Positions 1-9,377 of a DNA stretch of 64,000 nucleotides are shown in pieces. This DNA comes from Euryarchaeota archaeon UBA182. GTDB taxonomy: Archaea > Thermoplasmatota > Poseidoniia > Poseidoniales > Thalassarchaeaceae. The translations under genes were made by a program, and so were the position numbers. The DNA lies in contig DAGH01000025.1 in assembly GCA_002495675.1 (NCBI GenBank), positions 65,078 through 129,077 on the forward strand, in the 5' to 3' direction. Position 1 is the stretch's first letter; each line of letters starts with the position of its first letter. Below the pieces are notes generated by a model. It had not been told where the DNA came from. It worked only from the letters and a program-made list of their open reading frames with translations, and did no database searches.

Positions 1-3000
1 TGAGTTGGAAACTCTCATCGAGCGGGAGCGAGTATCGATCACGGATCTCAGACATTATCTCCGCCTGTTTAATCGAGTCAATTCCGAGTTCGCCCTCCAT
101 GTCCGCGTCGAACTCGATGAATTCCTCTGGGTAGCCAGTCGATTCAGAGACTATCTCAAGCACCCCCCTACTGACGTCATCAGTGGAAATTAATGGGGGT
201 GAGGGAGTTGGCCTAGTCGGTTTCTCAGGGCTAATTGCCCCATTCTTTTCCACTGGAATTGATCCTGTTGAGTCGTTGGGGAGGGTTTGAGCGTGATCCT
301 TCAAAGGGGCAGTTGACTTCATCCTCGGCGGATCATACAACTCTCCGACGACCCCCCCGACCAGATCATCGTCAGCATCGACGTAGGCAACGAGCTTCCG
401 GTGCAATACCCTCAGGCTAACATCTTTACCCCTGCTGGCCCTCAAAGCCCATTGAGTTATCCTGTCGGGGTCGAATCTCTCTGTGTCTGATACCGCGATC
501 TTCCTCAGGAATGTCAGGGCAATCTGGCTACCGAAACCTGCACCGTGCCTGAGGGCGAGATCGATATCCTTCGGCCCTCCCTTCGATATATTGAGGGTGC
601 CGAGGTCTTCGTCTTCAACCTCGTAGTTCGCGACCGGCGGGAAGATTCCCGCAGCAAGGCTCCTGATTACCACAGCGTCCTCCAATCCCACGCCCATTGG
701 ATGGCCAGTGTACCCCTTCGCGTTCGTAATGAGGATCTCCTGGGCCTTGTTCCCGAAGACGTGGCGGAGAGCGCTGACTTCTGCTGATGCAGAACCGCCC
801 CGAGGCGGGGTATAGGGCTCATGTGACATGAATGTCATTCTATCGGCCATCTCACTTCTGCCGATCTTCCATTTGCGTTCCATGCGACCAACGAATGACT
901 CCATGACCGAGGCTGCATGGTCCGTGTCGAGCCTCGTTGGGTGGAATGCGCTGTTGGCGATCTCCGCGCCGAGGACCTCGACATATGGGGTGACTCCCCG
1001 CTCTCTGGCGTCTCCCTGCCTCTCGAGTACGAAGCCCGCGCCCCCCATTCCTAGAAGCATCCCGTGTCTACGTGCATCGAAAGGCAGGGCGACCTGCGTG
1101 ACATCGTCGCCCATCGCATGGGCTCCTGCCCCAGAGAAACCAGCACCTACCCAGGGCATCAGGGTGTCGGATGTCGAGTCGTCACCACTGACGATAATTA
1201 CTCTATCACATCTTCCTCTTGCCATCCAGTCCTCTGCTATTGCAAATGCGGCCGGGGTAGAGGCGCAGGCGTTGTTGATCGCGAGATTTGGCCCTCTGGC
1301 CCCTATCCATGAAGCAAATTGACTATGCCCCATTGATAGGACCTGGAGCAGGTACTTCCTGTCGAATTGATCATATTCTGGCGATTTCCTGCGTAGTACG
1401 TGTTCTATCGCCTTCTCCAACCCTGGGAATACGGAGGCGAAGATCACGCCTGTTCTGTCCTTTTCATGCTCGGGAAGGTTCCACCCCCGGATGACACGCA
1501 GGCCACTGCTGTTGGACTGTTCTACTGGCAATAATGGTAATCCTGCGTCCTTGAGGGCCTCCAAGCCAGAGGCAAATGCCAATGAGGTCGCAATGTCGAA
1601 AGCCTCGACCAGTTTCTTGTCGATCCCATATTGCTCCGTAAGGTCAAACCTTCCACCGATTCCTGCCAATTGTGGAACTTTCTCGAAAGCATCAGCAGGC
1701 ACCAGCCTGGATGTTCCATCCTCACTCTTAACCAATCGAACGATTTTTTGGTCTACGAGTTTCTGTTTCATATCATTGGAAATCTCAGAGATGAGGTTCC
1801 TGCCCTCCAAGATGGCCTCCCAAACACCGTCATCGAAAACTTCGTCCATGCCAGGAACCCCGAGTGAAATCCCGCTTACGACAGGAGGCTCTGGGTTCGC
1901 ATCGGGGGTATTGGAGCGATTTTCAGGTTCGATTGAGATTGCCTGTACTATGTCTGCGACAGTAGAGAATGAGCCGGGGCCTGATATGGAAACTAGGTCT
2001 GGATGGCCTACCTCATCGAGAACGTACCGTATTCTTGATTCGTCGACTCCTATCTCGTCAAGGCTGACGTTTCCAGTCAAGACGGAGCTTGGATAACCTG
2101 TTATTTTGGCCAATATGTCTGAGACAATCCTCTCTGATTGGATCGACTCGGGCATGGGGCGAACAAGGCGAGTATTTCCATGGGGGCTCGCAGGGGAGGG
2201 GTTCGACGGCAATGGTCTTGATCTCGTTCTGAGTGCCTCGAGATTCTCAGAAACAGAGGCGAGATCGGTGTCGTTTGGGGGTTCCATAAACTCAGGTGAG
2301 AGCAGCCCTTTGCCCCATTCATCGATAATCGGCATCTTCCCATTGATCGCCAGAAACGCGATTGAATCGAGGAAAGTGGCAATGCCGCCGACTTTGGGGT
2401 GATTTGTTGATGATGTCTTCGCGTCGCCCCCAAGAATGGCAGCAACGGTTGAAGACAGAGCTCGTTTAGGGCCCACTTCGAGGAAGATACGGGCTCCTGC
2501 ACCATACATCGTCTCGACTTGATCGATCCAGTTGACGGGCGATGACATCTGTGGAGCCAACTTTTCCAGTATCGATTCCCTCGGGTTGTCAGAATGCATG
2601 GGATAGAATGAGCCATCGACGTTCGCAGTGACCGGGATTGTCGGTAGGGAGATGTCGATTGATTCTAGGAATCGACGAAGAGGGGCATTGGCCGGCGAAA
2701 CAATGTCTGTGTGGAATGCATGGCTCGTCTGAAGTGGGATCACAGTGGCTCCCAGATCCGATAAAATGTGAATCGCGGATTGTACTGCATCGGTCTCGCC
2801 GGCAATGACCGTCGAGACAGGACTGTTCCTGTTCGCCGCGATGACATAACCATCTACCGACCGAAGCGCCTCCTCGACCTTACTGGCTGGGGCTCCAACC
2901 GCGGCCATGAGGCCCTTGTCAGGTACCTCCACGGAGCCCATCTCAGTTCCACGGGCTGCCGCAGCGCTCATTGCATCTCTGAAACTGAGGATGCCCGAGA

Positions 3001-5182
3001 CCATCAGTGCTGCGTATTCGCCAAGGCTGTGTCCTGCGACCATATCAGGGAAGATTTCATGATCAGCCAAGAGACGGTCAATGGCTAGGTCCGCAGTTAG
3101 CATGGCCGGTTGTGTGAACTCTGTTTGGGTTAGCCTGGATTGAGCCTCTTCCATATCTGCTCCAATGAGATTGTTGTTCAGTACAATTCCAGACAAAGGC
3201 TCTCCAATGATCGGAGTCATGATGCCGTCGGCCTCCCTCCAGGTGGATGCCACAACATGGTACCTCTGTGCCAGATCAAGAGTCATGCCGAGGTATTGGC
3301 TGCCTTGGCCGGGGTACATGTGTGCTAATTTGGCGTTGGGGTCCAGAGGTGCATCTTCGATGTGTATCTGTTGACTTTTTAGGAATGAGTGCCTCCCCGA
3401 ATCGGTAATTCCTTCCATAGCCAAGGCTATTCTCTTCTCTAATTGGGGCCAACTGGTCGCAACTATGGAGAGCCTGATACCCTCGGGTTTGAAACCCAAG
3501 GAGGACAGGGGGAGGGCCCTTGAGAGTCTCTTTCCAGTGGGGTGGTCATCGAAGGTCGGGGTTCCGTCGAACAGTTCTTCGGAGATTTCACCTAGTCTCT
3601 CGAGGAGCGCTTCCTCGGAGTTCCCGTTGACGAGTAATACTCCGCCTTCTAATGCCTTGAGGTGCGCCCAACTGAGTGATGTCGGTCGATGGGCATCGCC
3701 TCCCTCTCTATGGTGGTGTCTTCTCGACCTCCACTTTGCTGAGAGTTTCGAGTGTTTTTCGGGATGGTATTGCTCGAGGGCGACGTGGAAATTCGTACCC
3801 CCGAATCCAAACGCGCTCACCCCTGCTCTGCGTGGATTGTCAGTTGGCTGGGGCCAATCCCCTGCCACAGTGGGGACATAGAATGGTACCTCCGACCATG
3901 GGACGGTTTCATTCGGCTGTTCAAATCCTGCCGAGGGCGGTATCGTTCGATGATGAAGGGACAACGCTACTTTGAGTATGCCCGCCAAACCTGCAGCAGC
4001 CTTCAGGTGCCCAATCTGTGACTTAATTGACCCCACGGCAACGGTCCCTGGCATGTTGGACTGGCCATACACGGAGGATAGTGACGCCAACTCGGTGGCA
4101 TCACCGACGGATGTGCTGGTTCCATGGGCCTCTATCAGTTCCACGCTGGATACAGGATACCCTGCTTGACTGTATGCATTTGAGATTGCTAGGACCTGTC
4201 CGCCTTGACTTGGTGCGGTAATCCCCTTTCCACGGCCATCGCTGCTGGCGCCTATCCCTCTGATCACGGAGTATACCTTGTCGCCTGCCTTGATAGCATC
4301 ATTCAGTCTCTTCAAGACCAACGCACCTGCGCCCTCCCCCATAACGAAGCCATCGGCTCTCCGGTCAAATGGCACCGACCTTGTCGCTGATAATGCCCCA
4401 ATCGCGCTGAATTTCGCAAAAGTAGCAGGGTCCATTGTTCGATCTGCGGCTCCTGCCACCATGACGTCTACTTGGCCACTGTGTAGCAGGTGACAGGCAT
4501 CCATGACGGCTGCCATCGCCGAGGCGCAGGCGGCGTCAGTGGTGAAATTAGGGCCCCTTAGGTCTAGCATGTTCGCTACCCTCCCAGCCACAACGTTGGC
4601 TAGCTCGCCGGGCATGGTGTCCTCGTCTACCCTTGGTGCCCCATCAAGCAATGAAGTCTTGAACCTAGAAAAGGCGTCATCTGATATTCCGGCTTCCTTT
4701 GCGTGCCTTTGGTACCTGTCGATCAGCACCCTCTCTGTTGACCGTGTTCGGTTCTCGCCCCCCAGCGCATTTGCGAAGACGACTCCAGTCTTCTCTCTAG
4801 GTAAATTCGAAGTAGCGCCATCACCGAGGTATCCAGCATCCTCCAACGCAGCGGCGGACACACTCACGGCCCATTGTTGACAAAGGTCGATCTGCGGCAG
4901 GGATCCAGGGGGTATCCTCCATCTCTTCCAGTCAAACTCGTATTCGTCAACCCAAGCTCCAATCTTGCTGTAGGTCTTGCCCTCGGAGATGTTCTTTGGT
5001 CCACCTGCCTCCCAGTGATCTCCTGACCTCCAACGATCTTTTGGGAGATTTCGTATTGATACTTCGCCCGAGATCACATTCTTCCAGAAGGTAGAGACGT
5101 CTGGCGCGTCTGGCAGGATTGCTCCGAGCCCGACAATCGCAATCGGCTCGAAAGTTCCAATTTCATCTTTGGAATTGGCCAT
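1..5182 (-). CDS. PfaA-like multidomain polyketide/fatty-acid synthase, partial
   Basis: Synthase expected to condense malonyl units on carrier-bound acyl chains. 1,727 residues are visible and the 3' end lies outside the window. Domains in order: ketosynthase 1 (about 12-470; Cys219 in DAACAS, His353 in EAHGT, His392 in SQIGHL, ending GFGGTNFHVALE as PfaA-type ketosynthases do); acyltransferase (about 615-920; Ser719 in GHSLGEY, His824 in AFHTD); a carrier-like stretch (about 1005-1085) with GVDE where the phosphopantetheine serine should be; ketosynthase 2 (about 1105-1560; Cys1306 in NNACAST, His1454 in SHEPYTP, His1494 in TGHPMG); a Pro-rich linker; and a genuine carrier protein (from about 1655, Ser1703 in LGIDSIK). 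The ATG lies 7 bases after the fabI stop, so the two are surely one operon. Known PfaA proteins are KS-AT-ACPs-KR, so a second KS in the same chain is odd. No reductive domain is visible. The product is unknown. Confidence 0.9.
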   Translation of the reverse strand, partial: MANSKDEIGTFEPIAIVGLGAILPDAPDVSTFWKNVISGEVSIRNLPKDRWRSGDHWEAGGPKNISEGKTYSKIGAWVDEYEFDWKRWRIPPGSLPQIDLCQQWAVSVSAAALEDAGYLGDGATSNLPREKTGVVFANALGGENRTRSTERVLIDRYQRHAKEAGISDDAFSRFKTSLLDGAPRVDEDTMPGELANVVAGRVANMLDLRGPNFTTDAACASAMAAVMDACHLLHSGQVDVMVAGAADRTMDPATFAKFSAIGALSATRSVPFDRRADGFVMGEGAGALVLKRLNDAIKAGDKVYSVIRGIGASSDGRGKGITAPSQGGQVLAISNAYSQAGYPVSSVELIEAHGTSTSVGDATELASLSSVYGQSNMPGTVAVGSIKSQIGHLKAAAGLAGILKVALSLHHRTIPPSAGFEQPNETVPWSEVPFYVPTVAGDWPQPTDNPRRAGVSAFGFGGTNFHVALEQYHPEKHSKLSAKWRSRRHHHREGGDAHRPTSLSWAHLKALEGGVLLVNGNSEEALLERLGEISEELFDGTPTFDDHPTGKRLSRALPLSSLGFKPEGIRLSIVATSWPQLEKRIALAMEGITDSGRHSFLKSQQIHIEDAPLDPNAKLAHMYPGQGSQYLGMTLDLAQRYHVVASTWREADGIMTPIIGEPLSGIVLNNNLIGADMEEAQSRLTQTEFTQPAMLTADLAIDRLLADHEIFPDMVAGHSLGEYAALMVSGILSFRDAMSAAAARGTEMGSVEVPDKGLMAAVGAPASKVEEALRSVDGYVIAANRNSPVSTVIAGETDAVQSAIHILSDLGATVIPLQTSHAFHTDIVSPANAPLRRFLESIDISLPTIPVTANVDGSFYPMHSDNPRESILEKLAPQMSSPVNWIDQVETMYGAGARIFLEVGPKRALSSTVAAILGGDAKTSSTNHPKVGGIATFLDSIAFLAINGKMPIIDEWGKGLLSPEFMEPPNDTDLASVSENLEALRTRSRPLPSNPSPASPHGNTRLVRPMPESIQSERIVSDILAKITGYPSSVLTGNVSLDEIGVDESRIRYVLDEVGHPDLVSISGPGSFSTVADIVQAISIEPENRSNTPDANPEPPVVSGISLGVPGMDEVFDDGVWEAILEGRNLISEISNDMKQKLVDQKIVRLVKSEDGTSRLVPADAFEKVPQLAGIGGRFDLTEQYGIDKKLVEAFDIATSLAFASGLEALKDAGLPLLPVEQSNSSGLRVIRGWNLPEHEKDRTGVIFASVFPGLEKAIEHVLRRKSPEYDQFDRKYLLQVLSMGHSQFASWIGARGPNLAINNACASTPAAFAIAEDWMARGRCDRVIIVSGDDSTSDTLMPWVGAGFSGAGAHAMGDDVTQVALPFDARRHGMLLGMGGAGFVLERQGDARERGVTPYVEVLGAEIANSAFHPTRLDTDHAASVMESFVGRMERKWKIGRSEMADRMTFMSHEPYTPPRGGSASAEVSALRHVFGNKAQEILITNAKGYTGHPMGVGLEDAVVIRSLAAGIFPPVANYEVEDEDLGTLNISKGGPKDIDLALRHGAGFGSQIALTFLRKIAVSDTERFDPDRITQWALRASRGKDVSLRVLHRKLVAYVDADDDLVGGVVGELYDPPRMKSTAPLKDHAQTLPNDSTGSIPVEKNGAISPEKPTRPTPSPPLISTDDVSRGVLEIVSESTGYPEEFIEFDADMEGELGIDSIKQAEIMSEIRDRYSLPLDESFQL

Positions 5183-5189
5183 CTGAGTT

Positions 5190-5993
5190 TCACCTGTTCA
5201 CATCTTCCGGTACCATGGTGGAACTGTATCCCCCGTCCACATGGATTACCTGGGCGGTGACTCCCGACGATAATGGACTGGCCAGCCATGTCGCTGCTCC
5301 TGCGACATCCATTTGGTCGACGTTCCTCCTGAGGGGGGAGTTCCTCTCGACGTGGTCCAAAATTCCCTCGAAGCCTGGGATCCCAGATGCAGCCAAGGTT
5401 TTGATGGGGCCAGCACTGATGGCATTCACTCTATGTCCATCTGGCCCCAGTCTTGCAGCAATCTCGCGAACCCACGCCTCTAGGGCAGCCTTTGCTATGC
5501 TCATGAGGCCATAACTGGGGACGTGTCTCGTGCTCGCGGCATAGGTCAGTGTAATGGTGGAGGATTCGGGTGCCAGATGGGGAAGGCCGCTTCTGAGTAT
5601 GGATTGAAGGCTATGAGCGCTGATTCTCAAAGCGGTATCAATCGGATCGCTGTCCACGAAGAGTAGGTTTCTGTCGAAGGCCTCCCTAGGAGCGAAGCCA
5701 ATGGCATGGATCACGATGTTGGCCTTCTGACCCGGGGACTCCGCCTGCCATGATTTGTAGAAATTTGATATTGAGTCTGGCTTGTTTACATCGATAGGGT
5801 GTATCTGAGTGTTCTTTGGCAGAGTTGGGAGAAGCTGTTGAATCCTGCTTCTGAACCTAGGTTGGAACCCCAGCACAAGGTTGCAGCCTGCGGACGATAG
5901 GCTCTTGCAGATAGCATAGGCGATGCTCTCCTCAGAGGCCACACCAAACACCAGTGCTGTTTTACCATCGAGTTTCAGGATGGTATCGCCCAT
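5190..5993 (-). CDS. fabI: Enoyl-[acyl-carrier-protein] reductase (FabI type)
   Basis: Catalyses NAD(P)H-dependent reduction of trans-2-enoyl-ACP, the last step of each fatty-acid elongation round. The 267-residue length is normal. Seen: a Rossmann start with the FabI-style GVASEESIAYAI nucleotide loop, the catalytic Tyr...Tyr-x6-Lys arrangement (TYAAS...YGLMSIAK), and SAGPIKTLAASGI, nearly identical to the FabI signature that separates it from ordinary SDRs. It lies directly upstream of the PfaA-like synthase with a 7-base gap, so it probably supplies the enoyl reductase in trans (inference). FabI belongs to bacterial type II FAS and is unusual in an archaeon, which suggests transfer. A stand-alone SDR of another specificity is possible but the signature argues against it. 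Confidence 0.92.
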   Translation of the reverse strand: MGDTILKLDGKTALVFGVASEESIAYAICKSLSSAGCNLVLGFQPRFRSRIQQLLPTLPKNTQIHPIDVNKPDSISNFYKSWQAESPGQKANIVIHAIGFAPREAFDRNLLFVDSDPIDTALRISAHSLQSILRSGLPHLAPESSTITLTYAASTRHVPSYGLMSIAKAALEAWVREIAARLGPDGHRVNAISAGPIKTLAASGIPGFEGILDHVERNSPLRRNVDQMDVAGAATWLASPLSSGVTAQVIHVDGGYSSTMVPEDVNR

Positions 5994-6070
5994 GGTAACT
6001 ACCGTGATGATCTCCGGAGGCGGTGGTTCTTGACCGTTGGGCCTCGGTAGCGACGTTGAGATCAGATCAA

Positions 6071-7558
6071 TCAGGTAATTCTGATCGTCACAATGGCTAT
6101 TGATGTTGATTTTTTGTCATCAGTGACTCTTAGTGTGAAGGAATGTGTCCCTTGTCTGAGCTTTACCCTGATAGACGATGATGAGCCAATCACACGTTGC
6201 TTCTCGTCAATCCATTCCCAGGTCGTGATTTCGCCATCCGGATCGTAGGACCTTGACCCATCCAGCGATACAACCAGAGTGCCATCAGAGTCTGATTTCA
6301 GGGTCTTGTCTTCACCGGCGTCTGCAACAGGGGGGAGGTTGATTTTCTTCGCCGTGGATGACAGCTCCTCCAAAAGGTCAACATCCTCCTCCTCGATAGC
6401 GCCGGGGGGGACCTCAATTGCCATTTGGCTCAGTAGTTCAGAAGTTTCCTCAGGGGTGTGCTCGAATCTAGAATCAGGCTCAGGCTCGTAAATGAAATTC
6501 TCCCTCTCATCGACTTCATAGTCTTCCGCAGGATCTTCAATTAAAGGCCCGTGAGGGTCCAATGCAAATATCGAGATGTGATTATTTGAGGGGTTCTCGC
6601 ACACCACGGCAATTCGACTATCGTCTAACCTAGAAATGGTTGAGGGCATGCCATCAAACTCAGCCTTCCACATGACCTCCCCCTGTCGGATCCCATAGAC
6701 ATGAAACCATGATCCTACCAGAGTAATATCATCCGATGTGTAAATCAGATTTATTTTCTGGTGATCGACCTCTATTTTCCTCAGACCGCCACCATCCTCG
6801 AGAAATGTAATCACCCCCATCTCGTCCCCGATGACAACCCCTCTTTCGTGGGCGGTTATGGAGGCAACTGGGTTGTCAACCTCGTGTGTGTATATGTGCC
6901 CACGATCGCTACTCCAACACTCTATCCTATTCTCTGGCCTATCATCACTCATCTCGTCCAGAGACCTTCGATACGTGACCAATACTCCAGATGGCATGAA
7001 TACGGATGGACCAGCAATTTCTGCTAGACCTTCGTCAGGCACGGATGAGTGGATGAGAGAACCATCCTTGATAATGTAGAGTCCTCCAAAAACGCCCATT
7101 GCTGCTAATTCATGACCATGATGGCATACATCTGAAATCTCCTCAATGCCCTCGATACGCTTGTATTTTCCTGATTTGTCAAACCACGTGACGGATCCCG
7201 CCTCATCCAGAGCCCAAGCACAGCCCCTACCGCTCAATATCTTCGAGATCGGGCTTCCGAGGTTCAAGACCTCCTCGAGGCCAGACTCGGATACGTGATT
7301 GATTCGACCATTCTGATCTCCGGTGAGAAACCCGATTCCGTCGTGGGTGAAGCAGCTAACCTCCCGATCCATGCTAATCTCCATAGTGACTTCGTCGCCG
7401 ACTTGCAAGGTGCAAATTTCTCGGCCCTTGTCCAAAAAAGCAATTCCCGATAGAATCGCGTCAATGCACGTTATCGATTCCGAGGGGCCAAGAAGTCTCT
7501 CAATGGCATCGAGAGTCCTCACCACGGTCACGCCCAGAAGTAGGTGATTGATAATCAT
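6071..7558 (-). CDS. Beta-propeller-like protein with C-terminal PKD domain
   Basis: A 495-residue protein of unknown function. The first 370 or so residues are a run of short beta-rich repeats resembling WD40/PQQ-like propeller blades (for example GDQNGRINHV, DEAGSVTWFD, GDEMGVITFL). An acidic linker (about 375-420, rich in Glu/Asp/Pro) leads to a PKD/Ig-like domain beginning PPVADAGEDKTL, with the usual GSRSYDPDGEI and the closing FTLRVTDD motif. No convincing signal peptide or membrane segment is seen, so it may be cytoplasmic, odd for a PKD protein. I chose the ATG at 7558, 7 bases after the purF stop; a longer frame reaches 7618 but would overlap purF. Co-directional with purF upstream and fabI 77 bases downstream. 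Confidence 0.7.
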   Translation of the reverse strand: MIINHLLLGVTVVRTLDAIERLLGPSESITCIDAILSGIAFLDKGREICTLQVGDEVTMEISMDREVSCFTHDGIGFLTGDQNGRINHVSESGLEEVLNLGSPISKILSGRGCAWALDEAGSVTWFDKSGKYKRIEGIEEISDVCHHGHELAAMGVFGGLYIIKDGSLIHSSVPDEGLAEIAGPSVFMPSGVLVTYRRSLDEMSDDRPENRIECWSSDRGHIYTHEVDNPVASITAHERGVVIGDEMGVITFLEDGGGLRKIEVDHQKINLIYTSDDITLVGSWFHVYGIRQGEVMWKAEFDGMPSTISRLDDSRIAVVCENPSNNHISIFALDPHGPLIEDPAEDYEVDERENFIYEPEPDSRFEHTPEETSELLSQMAIEVPPGAIEEEDVDLLEELSSTAKKINLPPVADAGEDKTLKSDSDGTLVVSLDGSRSYDPDGEITTWEWIDEKQRVIGSSSSIRVKLRQGTHSFTLRVTDDKKSTSIAIVTIRIT

Positions 7559-7565
7559 TCGACAG

Positions 7566-9071
7566 TCATGGCGTTGCCTGCTGGGCTTCCTTCGCCCCAT
7601 CCTTCCTCTTGGCTTCAAGCCTGTCGAGATAGGTGGCGTCTATCGCACCTGCAATGTAAATTCCATCGAAGCATGAGCAATCGAACGTCACAGCATTGGT
7701 GGAGTCTCCTGTGCAGGCTGCAATTAGATCATCGAGTCTCTGATATACCATCCAATCCGCACCGATGGCCTCACAAATCTGGTCGACAGATCGACCATGG
7801 GCGATGTATTCCTCTCTCGCTGGCATGTCAATGCCATACACGTTTGGATGGATCACAGGAGGGGCACAGCTGGCGAAAAAGACGCTCTTCGCACCAGCCG
7901 ACCTTGCCATTTCCACGATTCTCTTGGAGGTATTTCCCCTAACGATGCTGTCATCCACAATCAGGACGTTCTTGTTTTTGAATTCGCCCTCAATGGTGTT
8001 CAATTTCTTCCTCACGGAATCCTTCCTGACACTCTGGCCCGGCATGATGAATGTCCTGCCGATATATCGGTTCTTGACGAAACCCTCTCGGTATTGCACG
8101 CCCAGGGTTCTTGCCATCTCCAATGCTGCGATTCTCCCGCTATCTGGGACTGGGACCACGACGTCGATTTCGTGGGACGGCCTCTCCGCCAGTATTCTCT
8201 CCCCCAGCAACCTCCCCATCCTGAGCCTCGCACCATGGACGGAGATTCCGTCGATGGTTGAGTCTGGTCTGGAGAAGTAGACATGTTCGAAGATGCAAGG
8301 GCGATGTTCTCCGTTTGGTGCGGTAACCTTTGAGCTGAAAGCTCCATTGGACCTGATTATGACGGTCTCGCCCGGCGCCACATCCCGCTCCAACTTGAAA
8401 TCCAGTACGTCTAGGGCCACACTCTCAGATGCGAAAATCCACTCAGTCTTGCCCTTGACTTCCCTTGAGCCCATGCACAATGGCCTTATTCCATTCTTGT
8501 CCCTGATTGCAACTACGCCCCATCCAGTTATCATCGCGACAACGGAGAATGAGCCGACTGCACGTTGGTGCAACCTCTCAACAGCCAAAAACACCGAATC
8601 CTCGTCCAATCCCCCATCCATACCACCTCGATCTGCTACCGCCCTCTGTAGTTCCGCCGCAAAGAGGTTCAAGAGTGCCTCAGAGTCGGAATCCGTGTTG
8701 ATTCTCCTGTGATCCTTTCTTTGCAGATCCTCAATGAGTTCATCTGAGTTGGTTAGGTTCCCGTTGTGGGCTATGCTCAGTCCAAAGGGGGAATTGGTGT
8801 AGAAGGGTTGGGCCTCGGCAGCGGAGCTGCTACCGGCTGTGGGGTACCTGACGTGGCCGATACCCATAGATCCCTGTAGGAGTTCGATGTGCTTCAGCTG
8901 GAAGACGTCACGGACAAGGCCATTTGCTCTGCGATGGTAGACCCGCGATGGGGTGCTAGTAAGTATTCCCGCAGCGTCCTGACCGCGATGTTGCAGAACA
9001 AGCAAGCCATCATACAGAGTTGGGGAGATGGTAGACTCGGGCACCCCGACAATTCCTAGTATGCCGCACAT
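7566..9071 (-). CDS. purF: Amidophosphoribosyltransferase
   Basis: First committed step of purine synthesis: PRPP plus glutamine gives 5-phosphoribosylamine. The 501-residue protein starts MCGILGIVG, so Met removal exposes Cys1 as the Ntn glutaminase nucleophile; this fixes the ATG at 9071 rather than the upstream codon at 9110. The glutaminase half holds HNGNLTN and RGQDAAG. The phosphoribosyltransferase half holds the PRPP loop VLIVDDSIVRG. Cysteines in HRPCIF and FDCSCF match three of the Fe-S ligands known in Bacillus PurF; the fourth is less clear because the VYGID position has no Cys, although SCAPP lies nearby. It follows rpl37e by 55 bases, the gene pairing commonly seen in archaea. 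Confidence 0.96.
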   Translation of the reverse strand: MCGILGIVGVPESTISPTLYDGLLVLQHRGQDAAGILTSTPSRVYHRRANGLVRDVFQLKHIELLQGSMGIGHVRYPTAGSSSAAEAQPFYTNSPFGLSIAHNGNLTNSDELIEDLQRKDHRRINTDSDSEALLNLFAAELQRAVADRGGMDGGLDEDSVFLAVERLHQRAVGSFSVVAMITGWGVVAIRDKNGIRPLCMGSREVKGKTEWIFASESVALDVLDFKLERDVAPGETVIIRSNGAFSSKVTAPNGEHRPCIFEHVYFSRPDSTIDGISVHGARLRMGRLLGERILAERPSHEIDVVVPVPDSGRIAALEMARTLGVQYREGFVKNRYIGRTFIMPGQSVRKDSVRKKLNTIEGEFKNKNVLIVDDSIVRGNTSKRIVEMARSAGAKSVFFASCAPPVIHPNVYGIDMPAREEYIAHGRSVDQICEAIGADWMVYQRLDDLIAACTGDSTNAVTFDCSCFDGIYIAGAIDATYLDRLEAKRKDGAKEAQQATP

Positions 9072-9126
9072 GGTGAACACGCTGCTCTGGTGACGTCGGA
9101 ACTTAGGCATTCCCCAAAGCGCAGAG

Positions 9127-9306
9127 TTAGTCAGTCATGCGCCGATTCTTCTTGGCCCATCTGTAGCCGCGCATCCTTGCTGTCTTCCCGAACCCACAGG
9201 AAGCGCAGACGGCTTTGGACTTGTGATAGGAGTGCCTGCCACAGCGTCTGCAACGGATGTGCGTTTGCTTCTGCCTCTTTCCCATGCTGGGTGTTCCCTT
9301 TGACAT
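9127..9306 (-). CDS. rpl37e: Large ribosomal subunit protein eL37
   Basis: Small zinc-binding protein of the 50S subunit, 59 residues. It begins [16 protein letters not shown], the family start, and carries both zinc pairs ([10 protein letters not shown] and CASCGF) followed by the basic tail [14 protein letters not shown]. Upstream of purF in the same direction, as in many archaea. In other archaea an LSm gene usually precedes it; here the 71 bases upstream hold only a presumed promoter and no LSm gene is visible. Confidence 0.96.
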   Translation of the reverse strand: MSKGTPSMGKRQKQTHIRCRRCGRHSYHKSKAVCASCGFGKTARMRGYRWAKKNRRMTD

Positions 9307-9377
9307 GCCAAGCCCTCCTCGATGCTCGCGCGACCTACCTCAATGTTATGAGGGTTATCACTGGACTCAATATCAAA

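Noticed and set aside
828..1322. Long plus-strand ORF (164 codons) opposite ketosynthase 2
   Set aside because: It is a mirror of the conserved KS2 coding frame, has no recognisable domain and is low-complexity in composition.
1491..2096. Plus-strand ORF of 201 codons
   Set aside because: Antisense to the synthase ACP-like and linker region; Ser/Thr-rich composition typical of shadow frames.
7544..8280. Several plus-strand ORFs over purF
   Set aside because: purF motifs on the other strand are unambiguous; these frames have no start signals or domains.
9307..9377. LSm gene expected upstream of rpl37e
   Set aside because: The 71-base gap is too short and has no open frame; the preceding genes are membrane proteins.
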